DNA of 64,000 bases from Tautonia rosea (GTDB lineage Bacteria; Planctomycetota; Planctomycetia; Isosphaerales; Isosphaeraceae). Below are positions 27,110 to 39,097 of this stretch, one piece after another (the first letter of the stretch is position 1; each line of letters starts with the position of its first letter). Made by a program: the position numbers and the translations under genes. The stretch lies in contig NZ_JABBYO010000009.1 of the NCBI RefSeq assembly GCF_012958305.1, positions 186,001 through 250,000 of the forward strand. Direction: 5' to 3'. The notes under the pieces were generated by a model that was not told where the DNA came from, did no database searches, and saw nothing but the letters and a program-made list of their open reading frames with translations.

Positions 27110-29752
27110 TCAGGAGGATTCGGCCAGCGCCTTGAGTCGTTGAATCAAGGCCACCGCGGCCGACGGATCAAGCGCCGCAGGATCAACCTCGCGCAGCTCG
27201 TCAATCATCGGATCAGGCAACGCCGCGAACAGGCTCTCCTGAATCCCTCGGCCCGTTTTGACCTTCCGAGGATCAGGCCCATTCGTCGCCTCGGCAGCGG
27301 CCCCCTGGCCGTCAAGTTGCTCGGTGCCGTGGTGCCGTTCCAGATACGCCAGGATCGTCCGAGCCCGGTCGAGCACCGAGCCCGGGACCCCCGCCAGCCG
27401 GGCCACGTGGATGCCGTAGCTCTGGTCGGCTCCTCCGGGAACGATCCGGTGGAGAAACACCACCTCCCCGTCCCGCTCCCGGACCGAAACGTTGCAATTC
27501 CGCAACCTCGGACGCGATTGCTCCAGATCAACCAGCTCGTGATAATGCGTGGCAAAGAGGGTTCGGCAACCGACCTCGTCGTGCAGGTGCTCGGCGATGG
27601 CCCAGGCCAGCGAGACGCCGTCGAACGTACTCGTCCCCCGGCCAATCTCGTCAAGAATCACCAGCGATTGCCTAGTCGCGTTGTTCAGAATATTGGCCGT
27701 CTCGGTCATCTCGACCATGAACGTGCTCTGCCCCCGGCTCAGCTCATCGGTTGCGCCAACCCGCGCGAAGACCCGATCAACCACCCCGAGCCTCGCCTGC
27801 TTCGCCGGCACGAAGCTGCCCATCTGGGCGAGAATGCTGATCAGGGCCACCTGTCGGATATAGGTGCTTTTTCCCGCCATGTTCGGGCCGGTGAGGATGA
27901 CGACCATCCCATCATCCGGGCCGAGGGTCGCATCGTTCGGGACGAACGCCCCCTGCGGCATCATCGCATCGAGCACCGGATGACGGCCGTCGAGGATCGT
28001 CAGGACCGGCTCGGAAACCATCTCGGGGCGGCAATACCCCTGTCGAGCCGCCAGCTCGGCCAGCGCACACAGCACATCGACCGTCGCCAGCACGACCCCC
28101 GCCTGGACCAACCGGGGAGCCTCGGCCGCCACCCGGTCTCGGAGCGTCAGAAAGAGCTCATATTCCAGGTCGCGCGCCCGTTCCTCAGCCCGGAGGACGG
28201 TGTCCTCATACTCTTTCAGCTCAGGGGTGATGTAGCGCTCGCCGTTCTTGATCGTCTGCTTGCGAACGTACTCGCCGGGAAGCTGTTTGCCGGCGGCCTG
28301 GGCGTGGGTGATCTCGATGTAATAGCCGAAGACCTTGTTGAACCCAACCTTCAGGCCGTTGATCCCCGTCTTCTGCACCTGTTCGGCCTGGTAGCGGGCA
28401 ATCCACGATTTGCCACCCCGCGCAATCTCGCGCAGCTCGTCCAGGGTCGGGTGGTAACCTTGCCGGATCAACCCCCCTTCCTTCAGGGCCAGCGGGGGCT
28501 CATCGACGAGTGCCTGTTCGATCCCACTCCGAATTTCGGGGCAGAGTTCAAGCGACTGCTCCAGATCATTCAGCAAGGGGGCCCCACGTTCGCTCAGGCG
28601 GGCCTTGATCCGGGGCAAAAGGCCCAAGGTCCTTGCCAGGCAAGCAAGGTCTCGCGGCGAGGCTCGAAACGTGGCGGCCCGAGCGGCCAGGCGTTCCAGG
28701 TCGTGCGCGCGGTCGAGCGCGGCGCGCAAGTCGGCCCGCAGGGCGGTGTCGGCCAGCAGTTCCGCCACGGCCGAGTGGCGTCGGGTGATGCCGTCGAGGT
28801 CGGTCAAGGGAGAGGTCATCCACTCGGCCAGTAACCGCGCCCCCATCGGCGTGCAGGAGCGGTCGATGACAGCCAGCAGCGAGCCGTCTCGCTTCCCCTC
28901 GCGGAGCGTCCGGGTCAGCTCCAGGCTGCGTCGGGTCGTCTCGTCGAGCAGCAGGGTCCTGCCCCGACGATAGGGGACGATCCGCGTCAGGTGCCCAAGG
29001 CTCGATTTCTGCGTGTCCTTCAAATACGAGAGCAGCGCCCCGGCCGCCGACACCTCGATCGCCTCGTCGTCGAGACCAAAGCCGGAGAGGGTGGTCACGC
29101 CGAAATGGTCGAAGAGGCGCCCCTTCGCCTCGCTCGGCTGAAAATCCCAGGAGGGGCGACACGTGATCGGCACCTGTGGGCTTTGCTGACGGATCAGGCG
29201 GACCCAGGGCGCGTCGAGCGTGGTTTCCGAGATGAGTATCTCGGCCGGATCGAGCCGGGCCATCTCGTCGAGCAACTCCCTACGCTGAACCTCGCAAAGC
29301 AAGAAGCGACCCGTCGACAGTTCCACCCAGGCCAGGCCAAGTTTCCCCTTCACCTCAACCACGGCGGCCAGATAGTTCGCCGCTTTCGGATCAAGCAGGG
29401 CGTCGTCGGTCAGCGTCCCGGGGGTGACGACCCGGACGATCTCACGCTTGACCAGCCCCTTCGCGAGCCTGGCGTCCTCAACCTGCTCGCAAACGGCCGC
29501 GCGATGTCCGGCGGCGACGATCTTCGCCAGATACGACTCCAACGCCGGATGTGGAAACCCGGCCATCGGGATCGCGTCGGCCCCCTTGTCTCGGCTCGTC
29601 AATGCAAGGCCCAGCAAGGCCGAGGCGCGTTCGGCATCCTCCCCGAACAGCTCGTAGAAGTCCCCCATCCGGAACAAAAGCAGAGCGTCGGGATCGCGGG
29701 CTTTCAACTCGCGATACTGCTGCATCATCGGGGTCGAGGCGGGCCCGCTCAC
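27110..29752 (-). CDS. mutS: DNA mismatch repair protein MutS
   Basis: Mismatch-recognition ATPase, 880 residues, the normal MutS1 length. The N-terminal mismatch-binding domain contains TPMMQQYRELKARDPDALLLFRMGDFYELFGEDA (with the Phe-x-Glu DNA-wedge context). The ATPase has Walker A GPNMAGKSTYIRQVALI, ST-rich SRGQSTFMVEMTETANIL, Walker B SLVILDEIGRGTSTFDG and FATHYHEL. Start is a GTG at 29752 with GGAGAGG upstream. Two STAS genes lie just upstream on the same strand (81-base gap), so co-transcription is possible. Confidence 0.97.
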   Translation of the reverse strand: MSGPASTPMMQQYRELKARDPDALLLFRMGDFYELFGEDAERASALLGLALTSRDKGADAIPMAGFPHPALESYLAKIVAAGHRAAVCEQVEDARLAKGLVKREIVRVVTPGTLTDDALLDPKAANYLAAVVEVKGKLGLAWVELSTGRFLLCEVQRRELLDEMARLDPAEILISETTLDAPWVRLIRQQSPQVPITCRPSWDFQPSEAKGRLFDHFGVTTLSGFGLDDEAIEVSAAGALLSYLKDTQKSSLGHLTRIVPYRRGRTLLLDETTRRSLELTRTLREGKRDGSLLAVIDRSCTPMGARLLAEWMTSPLTDLDGITRRHSAVAELLADTALRADLRAALDRAHDLERLAARAATFRASPRDLACLARTLGLLPRIKARLSERGAPLLNDLEQSLELCPEIRSGIEQALVDEPPLALKEGGLIRQGYHPTLDELREIARGGKSWIARYQAEQVQKTGINGLKVGFNKVFGYYIEITHAQAAGKQLPGEYVRKQTIKNGERYITPELKEYEDTVLRAEERARDLEYELFLTLRDRVAAEAPRLVQAGVVLATVDVLCALAELAARQGYCRPEMVSEPVLTILDGRHPVLDAMMPQGAFVPNDATLGPDDGMVVILTGPNMAGKSTYIRQVALISILAQMGSFVPAKQARLGVVDRVFARVGATDELSRGQSTFMVEMTETANILNNATRQSLVILDEIGRGTSTFDGVSLAWAIAEHLHDEVGCRTLFATHYHELVDLEQSRPRLRNCNVSVRERDGEVVFLHRIVPGGADQSYGIHVARLAGVPGSVLDRARTILAYLERHHGTEQLDGQGAAAEATNGPDPRKVKTGRGIQESLFAALPDPMIDELREVDPAALDPSAAVALIQRLKALAESS

Positions 29753-29833
29753 GGCGATCCTCTCCGATCCGAAATCCGTTTCCGAAAAGGGTCCGAACGT
29801 CGCCCCGATTCCCTGGGGCGTGTGGGGCGAGGC

Positions 29834-30325
29834 TCACGACGAGGGAGGGGCTGAAGTTGAAGACGGGGGCATCGACGTTGGGGACGGGGTCGCTGACGAT
29901 CCCTGGCCAGCAATCGCCGATCGAACCGCCTCAATCGCGGCCGCTTCGCTCGGATAAGGGTCCCACGAGAATCGCGCGATCAGCCGAAACGACTCGGCCA
30001 CCCAGGGAACCGCCTCGCACGTCTCGACCACCCCCTGGCGCTCGTCCACCACCTGCTTGCGAAACAGAATCAACGCAAGCAAAGCGCTGGACGCAAGGTG
30101 CTCGATCCCCGAAAGGTTCACGACAATCCCAGCCCTGGGAGTGATCCGGGCCGCCAGGTCCTTCAATCCGTCCTTGAACAGCGCGATCACCCCCGATTCC
30201 ACCAAAAACCGGGCGCGACAGCGAACCACGACGACTCCGCCTCCTGCATCGTGCTCGGTGAGCAAAGGCCCATCAAGCGGCGGGACGGAGTCTCCGGGAG
30301 AGGGAGACGTGGACGGGGGGCTCAT
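29834..30325 (-). CDS. STAS-domain protein (anti-sigma factor antagonist-like)
   Basis: 163 residues from MSPPSTSPSPGDS. A STAS fold is suggested by GGGVVVVRCRARFLVESGVIALFKDGLKDLAARITPRAGIVVNLSGIEHLASSALLALILFRK, with Ser in the LASSAL loop where SpoIIAA-type proteins are phosphorylated. N- and C-termini are Pro/Ser-rich linkers. It lies 38 bases after another STAS gene; a kinase/phosphatase partner is not in the window. Confidence 0.75.
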   Translation of the reverse strand: MSPPSTSPSPGDSVPPLDGPLLTEHDAGGGVVVVRCRARFLVESGVIALFKDGLKDLAARITPRAGIVVNLSGIEHLASSALLALILFRKQVVDERQGVVETCEAVPWVAESFRLIARFSWDPYPSEAAAIEAVRSAIAGQGSSATPSPTSMPPSSTSAPPSS

Positions 30326-30363
30326 GGCGGCCCTCCGGCGGTCAGAGGCCGAATCGGATCGAA

Positions 30364-30723
30364 TCAGAACGAATCGAGCGCCGACTGCTCGTCTTTGAAA
30401 ATCGGGAACACCTGATCGAGCCGGGTGATCTTGAAGACCTCCAGCAGATCGGGGTGGATGCAGCAAAGCTTCATCGTCCCCTTGGCAGCACCGACTTTCT
30501 TCTTCAACTGAATGAGTTTGCCCAACGCGGCGCTGGACAGATACATCACATTGTTGAAATTCAACAGGAGCCGCGAATGCCCCTGATCGTCGACGAGGCT
30601 GTAAAGCTGATCGCCGACTTCCTGGATCACCTCATCTGAGACGATCTTGTTGTCGGTGAAGCTGACCACGACCACGTCATCGATTGTCTCAAGCTGGAGT
30701 CGCTGGCGAGTACCTTGCGACAT
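30364..30723 (-). CDS. STAS-domain anti-sigma factor antagonist
   Basis: 119 residues, single STAS domain of the SpoIIAA/RsbV type that binds an anti-sigma kinase when unphosphorylated. Core: VVVVSFTDNKIVSDEVIQEVGDQLYSLVDD and LLLNFNNVMYLSSAALGKLIQLKKKV with the likely phospho-Ser in YLSSAALG. First gene of a minus-strand group STAS-STAS-mutS. The target anti-sigma factor is not encoded nearby. Confidence 0.88.
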   Translation of the reverse strand: MSQGTRQRLQLETIDDVVVVSFTDNKIVSDEVIQEVGDQLYSLVDDQGHSRLLLNFNNVMYLSSAALGKLIQLKKKVGAAKGTMKLCCIHPDLLEVFKITRLDQVFPIFKDEQSALDSF

Positions 30724-31015
30724 GGGGCGAACTCCTGGAGGTCAGTGGGCGGGTAGGGTCTTCCAACGTCGAAAGCCGGCAGTCCGAAACGCCGACCCGA
30801 TCGCGTCGACCAGAAAGGAGCGATCAGGTCCTCATCACCATCGACCTGACTGCGCGTCTCTGACGTGCCGACTCCTGAATTTCCAATCTACCCGAACGAA
30901 GAACCTTATTACCATAGCATGGGATCGAATCAATTTCCCGGTTGCGGCTCCCTCAATTTGCTTGAACCGCCCGATTGAGCCGCTGCCATTCTCACGTCCC
31001 GGAGCCTTTGCGCTG

Positions 31016-32836
31016 ATGAACCTCGCGCGATTTGCCTGGATTCTCGCCGTCCTGCTCCCGATTTCCTTCGAGGCCGCTCGGGCCGACCAGGACACTCAGG
31101 ACACCAAGACAGACGCCGCTCAGCCCGCCGCCCCCCCGAAACCGGCCAAGGTGGTCGATTTCACCCTCAAGGGGTCGCTCGGCGAGGCCCCGTCTCCTCT
31201 CGGGCTCGACGGATCGCCGCTGGAAACGAACCTCTCGACCCTGCTCGACCGCATGGCCAAGGCCGCGGCCGACGACGAGGTGAAGGGGTTGATCCTCCGC
31301 TTCCGCGACCTCGGCGTCGGCCCCGGCAAGGCTCACGAGCTGCGCCGGGCGATCGCCGAGTTCCGCAAGTCGGAAAAGCCGATCGTCGCCTTCCTCGAAT
31401 CGGCCGGCAATGCCGACTACTGGGTCGCCTCGGCCGCCGACCGCATCATCATGCCCGAAAGCGGCTCGTTGATGATCTCCGGCCTCTCGGCCGAGGTCAC
31501 CTTCTACAAAGGGCTCTTTGACAAGCTCGGCGTTCAGCCTGATTACCTTCAGGTCGGCGAGTACAAAGGGGCCGCCGAACCCTACACCCGGACCGAGATG
31601 AGCCCCGAGTTCCGCCAGGAGCTGACCGAGGTCCTCACCGACGAGTTCGACCTGCTCATCCAGGCCATCGCCGAGGGCCGAGGGCTCGAACCCGACGCCG
31701 TCCGCGACCTGATCAACAACGGCCCGTACACCGCCAGCAAGGCTCGTGAGGTCGGCCTGATCGACGACCTTGCCTACCCTGATCAGGTTGAAGCGAGCCT
31801 GGCCGAGAAACTCGGCGTCGAGAAACTCGACCTCCTGACCAAGTACGGCCAACCCGAGCCGGAAGATTACTCCGGCCTCAGCGGCTTCATGAAGCTCATG
31901 CAGGAGCTTTCAGGAGACGGGAAGAAGAAAGCCAAAACCTCCGACCCGAAGATCGCCGTCATCTACGCCACCGGGGTCATCCAGTCGGGGAAGTCCTCCC
32001 CCGGCTCGATCCTGGGCGAGGCCGTGATGGGCTCCGACACCATCATCGAGCAGATCCAGAAGGCCGAGGAGGATGATTCGGTCAAGGCCATCGTCCTCCG
32101 CGTCGATTCTCCCGGCGGCAGCGCCCTGGCCAGCGACCTGATGTGGCGCGCGATCGTCGAGGCCAAGAAACCGATCGTCGCCAGCATGTCCGACACCGCC
32201 GCCTCCGGCGGCTACTACATCAGCATGGGCTGCGACGCCATCTTCGCCGAGCCGGGCACCCTGACCGGATCCATCGGCGTCGTCGGCGGCAAGTTCGCCC
32301 TGGGAGGCCTTTTGGAAAAGGTCGGCGTCTCGACCGACACCGTCACCGTCGGCAAGAACGGCGGCCTCTTCTCCCCCTTCTCCCGCTTCAGCCCCGAGCA
32401 GGAAAAGGCCGTCCGGGCGATGATGGAGGACACCTACCGCCAGTTCGTCTCCAAGGCCGCCGACGGCCGAGACACCGAGTACGACGCCCTCAACAAGCTC
32501 GCCGGCGGCCGCATCTACTCGGGTCGACGCGCCAAGGACCTCGGCCTCGTCGATGAGCTGGGCACCCTCGACGACGCCATCGCCCACGCCAGGAAACTGG
32601 CCAATCTTGACCCCGACCAGAAGGTCGAACGCCTCGCCCTGCCCGAGCCGAAATCCATCTTCGAGTCCCTCTCCGAGAGTCTCGACGGCCTCGGCATCCA
32701 GAGCCCTCAGATCGGCCTCGAATCCGCCCTCCCCGAGCCGATCCGCGGCATGGCCGTCCGCGCCGAGCAGTTCCGCCGCCTCGTCGAACGCGAGCCGGCC
32801 GTCTTGATTCTCCCGTTCGAGGTCCGCATCCGATGA
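31016..32836 (+). CDS. sppA: Signal peptide peptidase SppA, 67K type
   Basis: Membrane-anchored serine protease degrading cleaved signal peptides, tandem-repeat (67K) form, 606 residues. Signal/anchor MNLARFAWILAVLLPISFEAARA. The catalytic Lys184 is in VGEYKGAAEPY of the first repeat and the nucleophile Ser397 in SDTAASGGYYIS of the second, the usual split Ser/Lys dyad. VDSPGGSAL precedes it. I start at 31016 because the signal peptide begins there; the open frame upstream is not coding. A perfect hairpin follows. Confidence 0.93.
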   Translation: MNLARFAWILAVLLPISFEAARADQDTQDTKTDAAQPAAPPKPAKVVDFTLKGSLGEAPSPLGLDGSPLETNLSTLLDRMAKAAADDEVKGLILRFRDLGVGPGKAHELRRAIAEFRKSEKPIVAFLESAGNADYWVASAADRIIMPESGSLMISGLSAEVTFYKGLFDKLGVQPDYLQVGEYKGAAEPYTRTEMSPEFRQELTEVLTDEFDLLIQAIAEGRGLEPDAVRDLINNGPYTASKAREVGLIDDLAYPDQVEASLAEKLGVEKLDLLTKYGQPEPEDYSGLSGFMKLMQELSGDGKKKAKTSDPKIAVIYATGVIQSGKSSPGSILGEAVMGSDTIIEQIQKAEEDDSVKAIVLRVDSPGGSALASDLMWRAIVEAKKPIVASMSDTAASGGYYISMGCDAIFAEPGTLTGSIGVVGGKFALGGLLEKVGVSTDTVTVGKNGGLFSPFSRFSPEQEKAVRAMMEDTYRQFVSKAADGRDTEYDALNKLAGGRIYSGRRAKDLGLVDELGTLDDAIAHARKLANLDPDQKVERLALPEPKSIFESLSESLDGLGIQSPQIGLESALPEPIRGMAVRAEQFRRLVEREPAVLILPFEVRIR

Positions 32837-32843
32837 CCTTCGT

Positions 32844-32879
32844 CTCGGGACGACCTCGCTGTTGCCAGGTCGTCCCGAG
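32844..32879. terminator. Perfect 13-bp hairpin between sppA and symporter gene
   Basis: CTCGGGACGACCT/AGGTCGTCCCGAG with a 10-base loop, 7 bases after the sppA stop and 48 bases from the convergent symporter stop. Works in either direction by symmetry; no long T tract. Confidence 0.6.
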
Positions 32880-32927
32880 GTACACTCCGACCATCGTTTT
32901 TTCCGCGTGCAACCGCCGGATGTTGGA

Positions 32928-35231
32928 TCAGTCAGACGTCCGAGGCGATTTGGAATCCTGAGAGTCCTCGGGCGGTGCAGATGGCTCCTTCATGCTGGAG
33001 TCCGGTATGGAGGAGACCGACGGTTGATCGGGACCATTCTGGTTCGAAGCCTCGTAATCCCCCCTCCGTGTTCCATCCGGTTCGTCAAGCTTCGCGCCGA
33101 CCTGCAACTCGGCGGCCTCGCTCCGATCAGGGTCTTCGGGCGGAGGCGATTTCGGCTCGGCCGAGGCTTCCGAAAAGCCCAGCCAGTACCAGACCGGCAT
33201 CAGGCCGAACCCCATCACCAGGCAAAATCCGATCCAGGTCGGGCGATGGGGCCACCAGAACGGCGGCGGACTCCCGCAGATCAACGAGCCGATGCCCACG
33301 AGCATCGAGAAGATCGACAGGGCCGCGGCAATCACCGCGCCGACCCCTCGGTACAATCGCAAGCGGTCGTCTCGCGCACTGCCGCCGTTTGCCTCTGCGA
33401 TCGGCCCCCAGAACCCCGGCGGTCGTGTCCGTCGATAAAATTCGCCCAGGCTCTCCCGAGACTCCGGCCCGACGTAAAGCGCTACGCCGATCCCGATCCC
33501 CGAGGCCACAACGGCCATGATCAGCATGCGCACGGCCTCGATCCAGACCTCCAGATCCGGGTCGTTCGTGCGAACCAGCAGCAGCAACGGCGCGGTCAGA
33601 GCGAGCGAGGCGACCGTGGCGGCGATCTCTCCCCAGGCGTTGACCCGCCACCACAGCCATCGCAGCAACAGCAACGGCCCAATCCCGGCACCAAGCAGCA
33701 AACTGGCCTGCCAGGCGTCTCGGATTGAGGGCATCTGCGTCATGATCACCAGGGCAATCACCAGAATCGCCACGTTCGACCCTCGGGCCACCCAGACCAG
33801 TTCCCTCGGCTCCGGGTCGCGCTGAAAGAGACGACGGCTGAGGAATCGCTTGTACAGATCGTTCGTCCAGTACGAGGACCCCCAGTTCAGGTGCGTGTCC
33901 ACTGTCGAGGCCAGCGCAGCCAGCATCCCGGTGAGCATCAGGCCGAGCAGGCCCATCGGAAGCATCTGCTTGAAGCCTTCGACATAGGCGAATTCGCGAT
34001 CTTCCTTGATCTGTGCTCGGGCGTCGTTTTCGGCGTCCAACCGTTGCGCGGCGGCCTCCTTGGGCTCGACCAAGGGGCGAAGCTCAGTGTCTTCGGCCTC
34101 GGCGTTCACCTTGACGACCCCCGGTCGCTGGGCTCCGACGCCGCCATCCCCCTCCATCTCGGTCGGCAAGATCAGCATCAGGCCAAGCCCGATCGGCAGC
34201 CAGAGCAGGCTGCGGAGGAAAATCTGCACGGTCGTTAGCGTCAGGGCCGCCACGCGGGCGTCCCTCGGCGATCGGCAGGCCATCGTCCGCTGGGCGAGAT
34301 AGCCGGTACCGTCCGCATTGATCTGAAAGAACCACTGCGTCGCATAGACGACCAGCAACGCCAGGCTTGCCTCGCGAGCCCCAGAGGGCGTGAACGCCAG
34401 GATCTCGCTCGCCGAAATCCCCCCCGGCCCCAGTCCGCCGCCGAATTTCTCCTGAATTCCCGACTGAATCGCCCCCAGCCCGCCAACCTCTCGAATCACC
34501 ATGTAGGCAAACGCTCCCGTGGCCACTAGCGCCAGCCCAAGCTGCACCGCATCGGTCGCCACCACGCTCCGCAAGCCTCCCGTGGCCGAATAACCGAGCG
34601 TTACCAGTAGAATCGCCAGAATCGACAGCAAATTATTCGCCGATCGCACGTACAGGTCCGGATCGCCCGGTTTCAGCGTGCTCAGGTCCAGTTGCAGCCA
34701 CTCCATGAACCCGACGACCGGGTCGAACAGCACCGCGGGAAGCCACTCGTTCCAGGTCAAGAACGGCTCGGCAATCCGCGTCGAGGCCAGCAAGACCATC
34801 GCCAGCACGGTGCAGTTGAACACCGTGCCGAAGTAAATCGCCTTGAATCCCCGCAACGCCGCGGCCGGCTTCTTCCCGTAGCGCAGCTCCGTGAGCTCGG
34901 CGTCGGTTATCACCCCGGCCCGCTGCCAGCTTCCCGCCAGAATGAACCCAAGAACCAAAAACGCGACCCCGTAAATCCACAACCGCCAGAGCGAGAAGAT
35001 CCCCGAGACCGCGATCATCCCCGCCACCAGAAGCGGCGTATCGGCCGCAAACTGCGTGGCCGCCATGCTCAGCCCCGCCTTCCAGCCCGGCAAGGTCCGG
35101 CCGGCCAGAAAGTATTCTTCCACATTCTTTGACGCGACCGACTTGGACTTAATACCATTGCGTATCGCATACACAATAAAGAGAATAATAATTGAATAGT
35201 CAATCCAGTGAACTGATCCGGTCCCTTGCAT
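32928..35231 (-). CDS. Sodium:solute symporter (SSS family)
   Basis: 767-residue multi-pass transporter of the SSS/SLC5 type. The N-terminus is typical (WIDYSIIILFIVYAIRNGIKSKSVASKNVEEYFLAGRTLPGWKAGLSMAATQFAADTP), followed by helix hairpins with SATGGLRSVVATDAVQ, a known SSS signature context, and MLTGMLAALASTVDTHLNWGSSYWTNDLYKRF. A charged insertion lies between helices (GVVKVNAEAEDTELRPLVEPKE). The C-terminal about 80 residues are disordered and acidic. Substrate not deducible; acs lies upstream on the same strand but is separated by 414 bases. Confidence 0.88.
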   Translation of the reverse strand: MQGTGSVHWIDYSIIILFIVYAIRNGIKSKSVASKNVEEYFLAGRTLPGWKAGLSMAATQFAADTPLLVAGMIAVSGIFSLWRLWIYGVAFLVLGFILAGSWQRAGVITDAELTELRYGKKPAAALRGFKAIYFGTVFNCTVLAMVLLASTRIAEPFLTWNEWLPAVLFDPVVGFMEWLQLDLSTLKPGDPDLYVRSANNLLSILAILLVTLGYSATGGLRSVVATDAVQLGLALVATGAFAYMVIREVGGLGAIQSGIQEKFGGGLGPGGISASEILAFTPSGAREASLALLVVYATQWFFQINADGTGYLAQRTMACRSPRDARVAALTLTTVQIFLRSLLWLPIGLGLMLILPTEMEGDGGVGAQRPGVVKVNAEAEDTELRPLVEPKEAAAQRLDAENDARAQIKEDREFAYVEGFKQMLPMGLLGLMLTGMLAALASTVDTHLNWGSSYWTNDLYKRFLSRRLFQRDPEPRELVWVARGSNVAILVIALVIMTQMPSIRDAWQASLLLGAGIGPLLLLRWLWWRVNAWGEIAATVASLALTAPLLLLVRTNDPDLEVWIEAVRMLIMAVVASGIGIGVALYVGPESRESLGEFYRRTRPPGFWGPIAEANGGSARDDRLRLYRGVGAVIAAALSIFSMLVGIGSLICGSPPPFWWPHRPTWIGFCLVMGFGLMPVWYWLGFSEASAEPKSPPPEDPDRSEAAELQVGAKLDEPDGTRRGDYEASNQNGPDQPSVSSIPDSSMKEPSAPPEDSQDSKSPRTSD

Positions 35232-35645
35232 GATGATCGGCTCCGGGGATGCTCAATCGACCACCGAGCAGCGGCGATCGCTGGCCCTCTCGGGCGGCTC
35301 GGACTCAGACCGAGGCCGCGCGGCGGTTCTCGTGGCGAAACACTGCGTTCGCGAGAACAACGAGACGTCCCCAGCCGCTTCTTCACGCTCGCCAAGCGGT
35401 CGGGAACTCCTTCCACCTCAACAAACAGACCGAACCTGGCGTCGAGCTTACACCCACGTTTTGGGGCCCAGGTGTCGGAGGGCCAGAACGCCTCTCCAGT
35501 TGGGGCAAATGTCGTACCATCACATCCACCCACAACCAGTGACAGCCTGGTAACGCAAACGAGCCACTCGCAACACCATGCGCGAGTGGCTCGTGATCCG
35601 GGGTTCACGCCGTTGAGCGACCAGGGCCGGTCCTGATCGAGATGA
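35232..35645. other. Intergenic region between symporter and acs
   Basis: Should carry the symporter promoter and the acs terminator (annotated separately). Overlapping short open frames on the plus strand lack ribosome sites and homology. Confidence 0.45.
35559..35594 (-). terminator. Perfect 13-bp hairpin downstream of acs
   Basis: ACGAGCCACTCGC/GCGAGTGGCTCGT with a 10-base loop, 52 bases past the acs stop. On the minus strand it is followed by TTGCGTT, only weakly T-rich. Confidence 0.55.
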
Positions 35646-37613
<1,968 letters not shown>

Positions 37614-37971
37614 GGTCGTCTTGCCTCCGCGGGCCGTTTGGGCCTCGGGTATCTTCGGGAACCCGACACCAATCCCGAAGCTCGGGAGTGCGGGTCAGGT
37701 GGAGAGCGCCTGTGTTGACCCCGGCAACAATCTTGGTGGGAGGGGTGAGACTCACCCGTCGGCCGGTGGTCGAGGCAGAAAAGCGATCTTATGAGGGCGG
37801 ATCGGCACCCGTCAACCGCCCGCCGCCCCCCTGCTCGATCGGCCGAATGGCCTTGCAAACCACTGCCTTGCGTTGGATGATGTCCCAGGTCCAGGATGGG
37901 CTGATGTTCCCGACTCGGGCCGATTTCCCGCCCGACTACCGGCCAAGGAGCCTCGACGCAGGTCCCCTCCC
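37614..37971. other. Divergent intergenic region acs / DUF697-like gene
   Basis: Probably contains both promoters. No strong hairpin, repeat or small gene recognised. Confidence 0.4.
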
Positions 37972-39000
37972 ATGAACCGCACGATCAAGAGCATGGCCGT
38001 CCTGGTCAGCGGGTTCATCCTGCTGTCCTTCGGCGTCGTCGTGGTGAACCAGACCGCCGGCGTCGTCTCGCTCGCGAGCGAGGTCCACCCGATGCTGGGC
38101 AAAGGGACGCTCGTCGTCCTGCTCGGCTCCTATGGCGCCCTCATCGGCGTGCCGGTCGTGATGTTTTTCCGCCTGCCGAAGTCGCTCGACCCCCCTCTGA
38201 GCGAGGACGACCCCGACTTCGACGGCCACCTCGACCGCCTCCGCACCCGACTCGCTGCCAACCCCGCCGTCACCGAACCCGAGCTGAACACCCGCGACGG
38301 CCTCCACCGTGCCATCGGGCAACTCGACCAGCGCGCCGACGACCTCGTCAAGAGCACCGCCTCGGTCGTCTTCCTCTCGACCGCCGTCTCGCAAAACGGC
38401 CAGTTCGACGCCCTCATCGTCCTGGCCGCGCAGTCCCGGATGGTCTGGCAGATCGCCCACCTCTACCACCAGCGGCCGACCGTCCGCGACATGACCCGGC
38501 TCTACGCCAACGTCGCCGTCACCGCCTTCGCCGCCGGAGCCATCGACGAGATCGACCTGAACCAGCAGGTCCAGCCGATCCTCGGCTCGACCCTCGGCTC
38601 TGCCGCCGGAGCCATCCCCGGCATGCAGGTCGCCGCCACCGTCCTGGTCAACTCCGTCATGTCCGGCACCGCCAACGCCTACCTGACCCTTCGCGTCGGC
38701 CTCATCGCCAAGCGCTACTGCGGCGCGATCGTCGTCCAGCCCAAGCCCGCCCTCCGCCGCGCCGCCTCCGCCGAGGCCGCCAAGATGCTCGGCGCCATTG
38801 TCTCCAGCGGCACCAAAACCATCTCCGCCGCCATCTTCGGCGCCGTCCGCGACAAGGGGGCCCAGACCCTCTCCGACGTCAAGCAGCGCGTCAGCTCGAC
38901 CGTTTCCACCGTCAGCGACTCCGCCCGCGGCGCCGGCACCCGCTTCTCCGGCCTCTTCCGCCGCGCCGACGGCCAGGTCGGGCCCGAGGCCGCCGGCTGA
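37972..39000 (+). CDS. DUF697-like membrane protein
   Basis: 342 residues. Two N-terminal helices (SMAVLVSGFILLSFGVVVVNQ and TLVVLLGSYGALIGVPVVMFF), a soluble helical part, then a DUF697-type segment (RMVWQIAHLYHQRPTVRDMTRLYANVAVTAFAAGAIDEID... GSAAGAIPGMQVAATVLVNSVMSGTANAYLTLRVGLIAKRYC). Related bacterial proteins (YcjF/UPF0283 type) often sit next to GTPases, but none is nearby. Start at the ATG at 37972. Function unknown. Confidence 0.75.
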   Translation: MNRTIKSMAVLVSGFILLSFGVVVVNQTAGVVSLASEVHPMLGKGTLVVLLGSYGALIGVPVVMFFRLPKSLDPPLSEDDPDFDGHLDRLRTRLAANPAVTEPELNTRDGLHRAIGQLDQRADDLVKSTASVVFLSTAVSQNGQFDALIVLAAQSRMVWQIAHLYHQRPTVRDMTRLYANVAVTAFAAGAIDEIDLNQQVQPILGSTLGSAAGAIPGMQVAATVLVNSVMSGTANAYLTLRVGLIAKRYCGAIVVQPKPALRRAASAEAAKMLGAIVSSGTKTISAAIFGAVRDKGAQTLSDVKQRVSSTVSTVSDSARGAGTRFSGLFRRADGQVGPEAAG

Positions 39001-39097
39001 TCGGCGGCCGGCCCCCCTTCGCCCCGATTGTCGACGCAGCCCGAACCGGGACCGAGCCCTGCGACCACCCGCCCGATGCCCCCCGAGGTGTCTCCCC

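Noticed and set aside
27050-28834. 594-codon plus-strand open frame
   Set aside because: Antisense shadow of mutS in a GC-rich genome, no domain.
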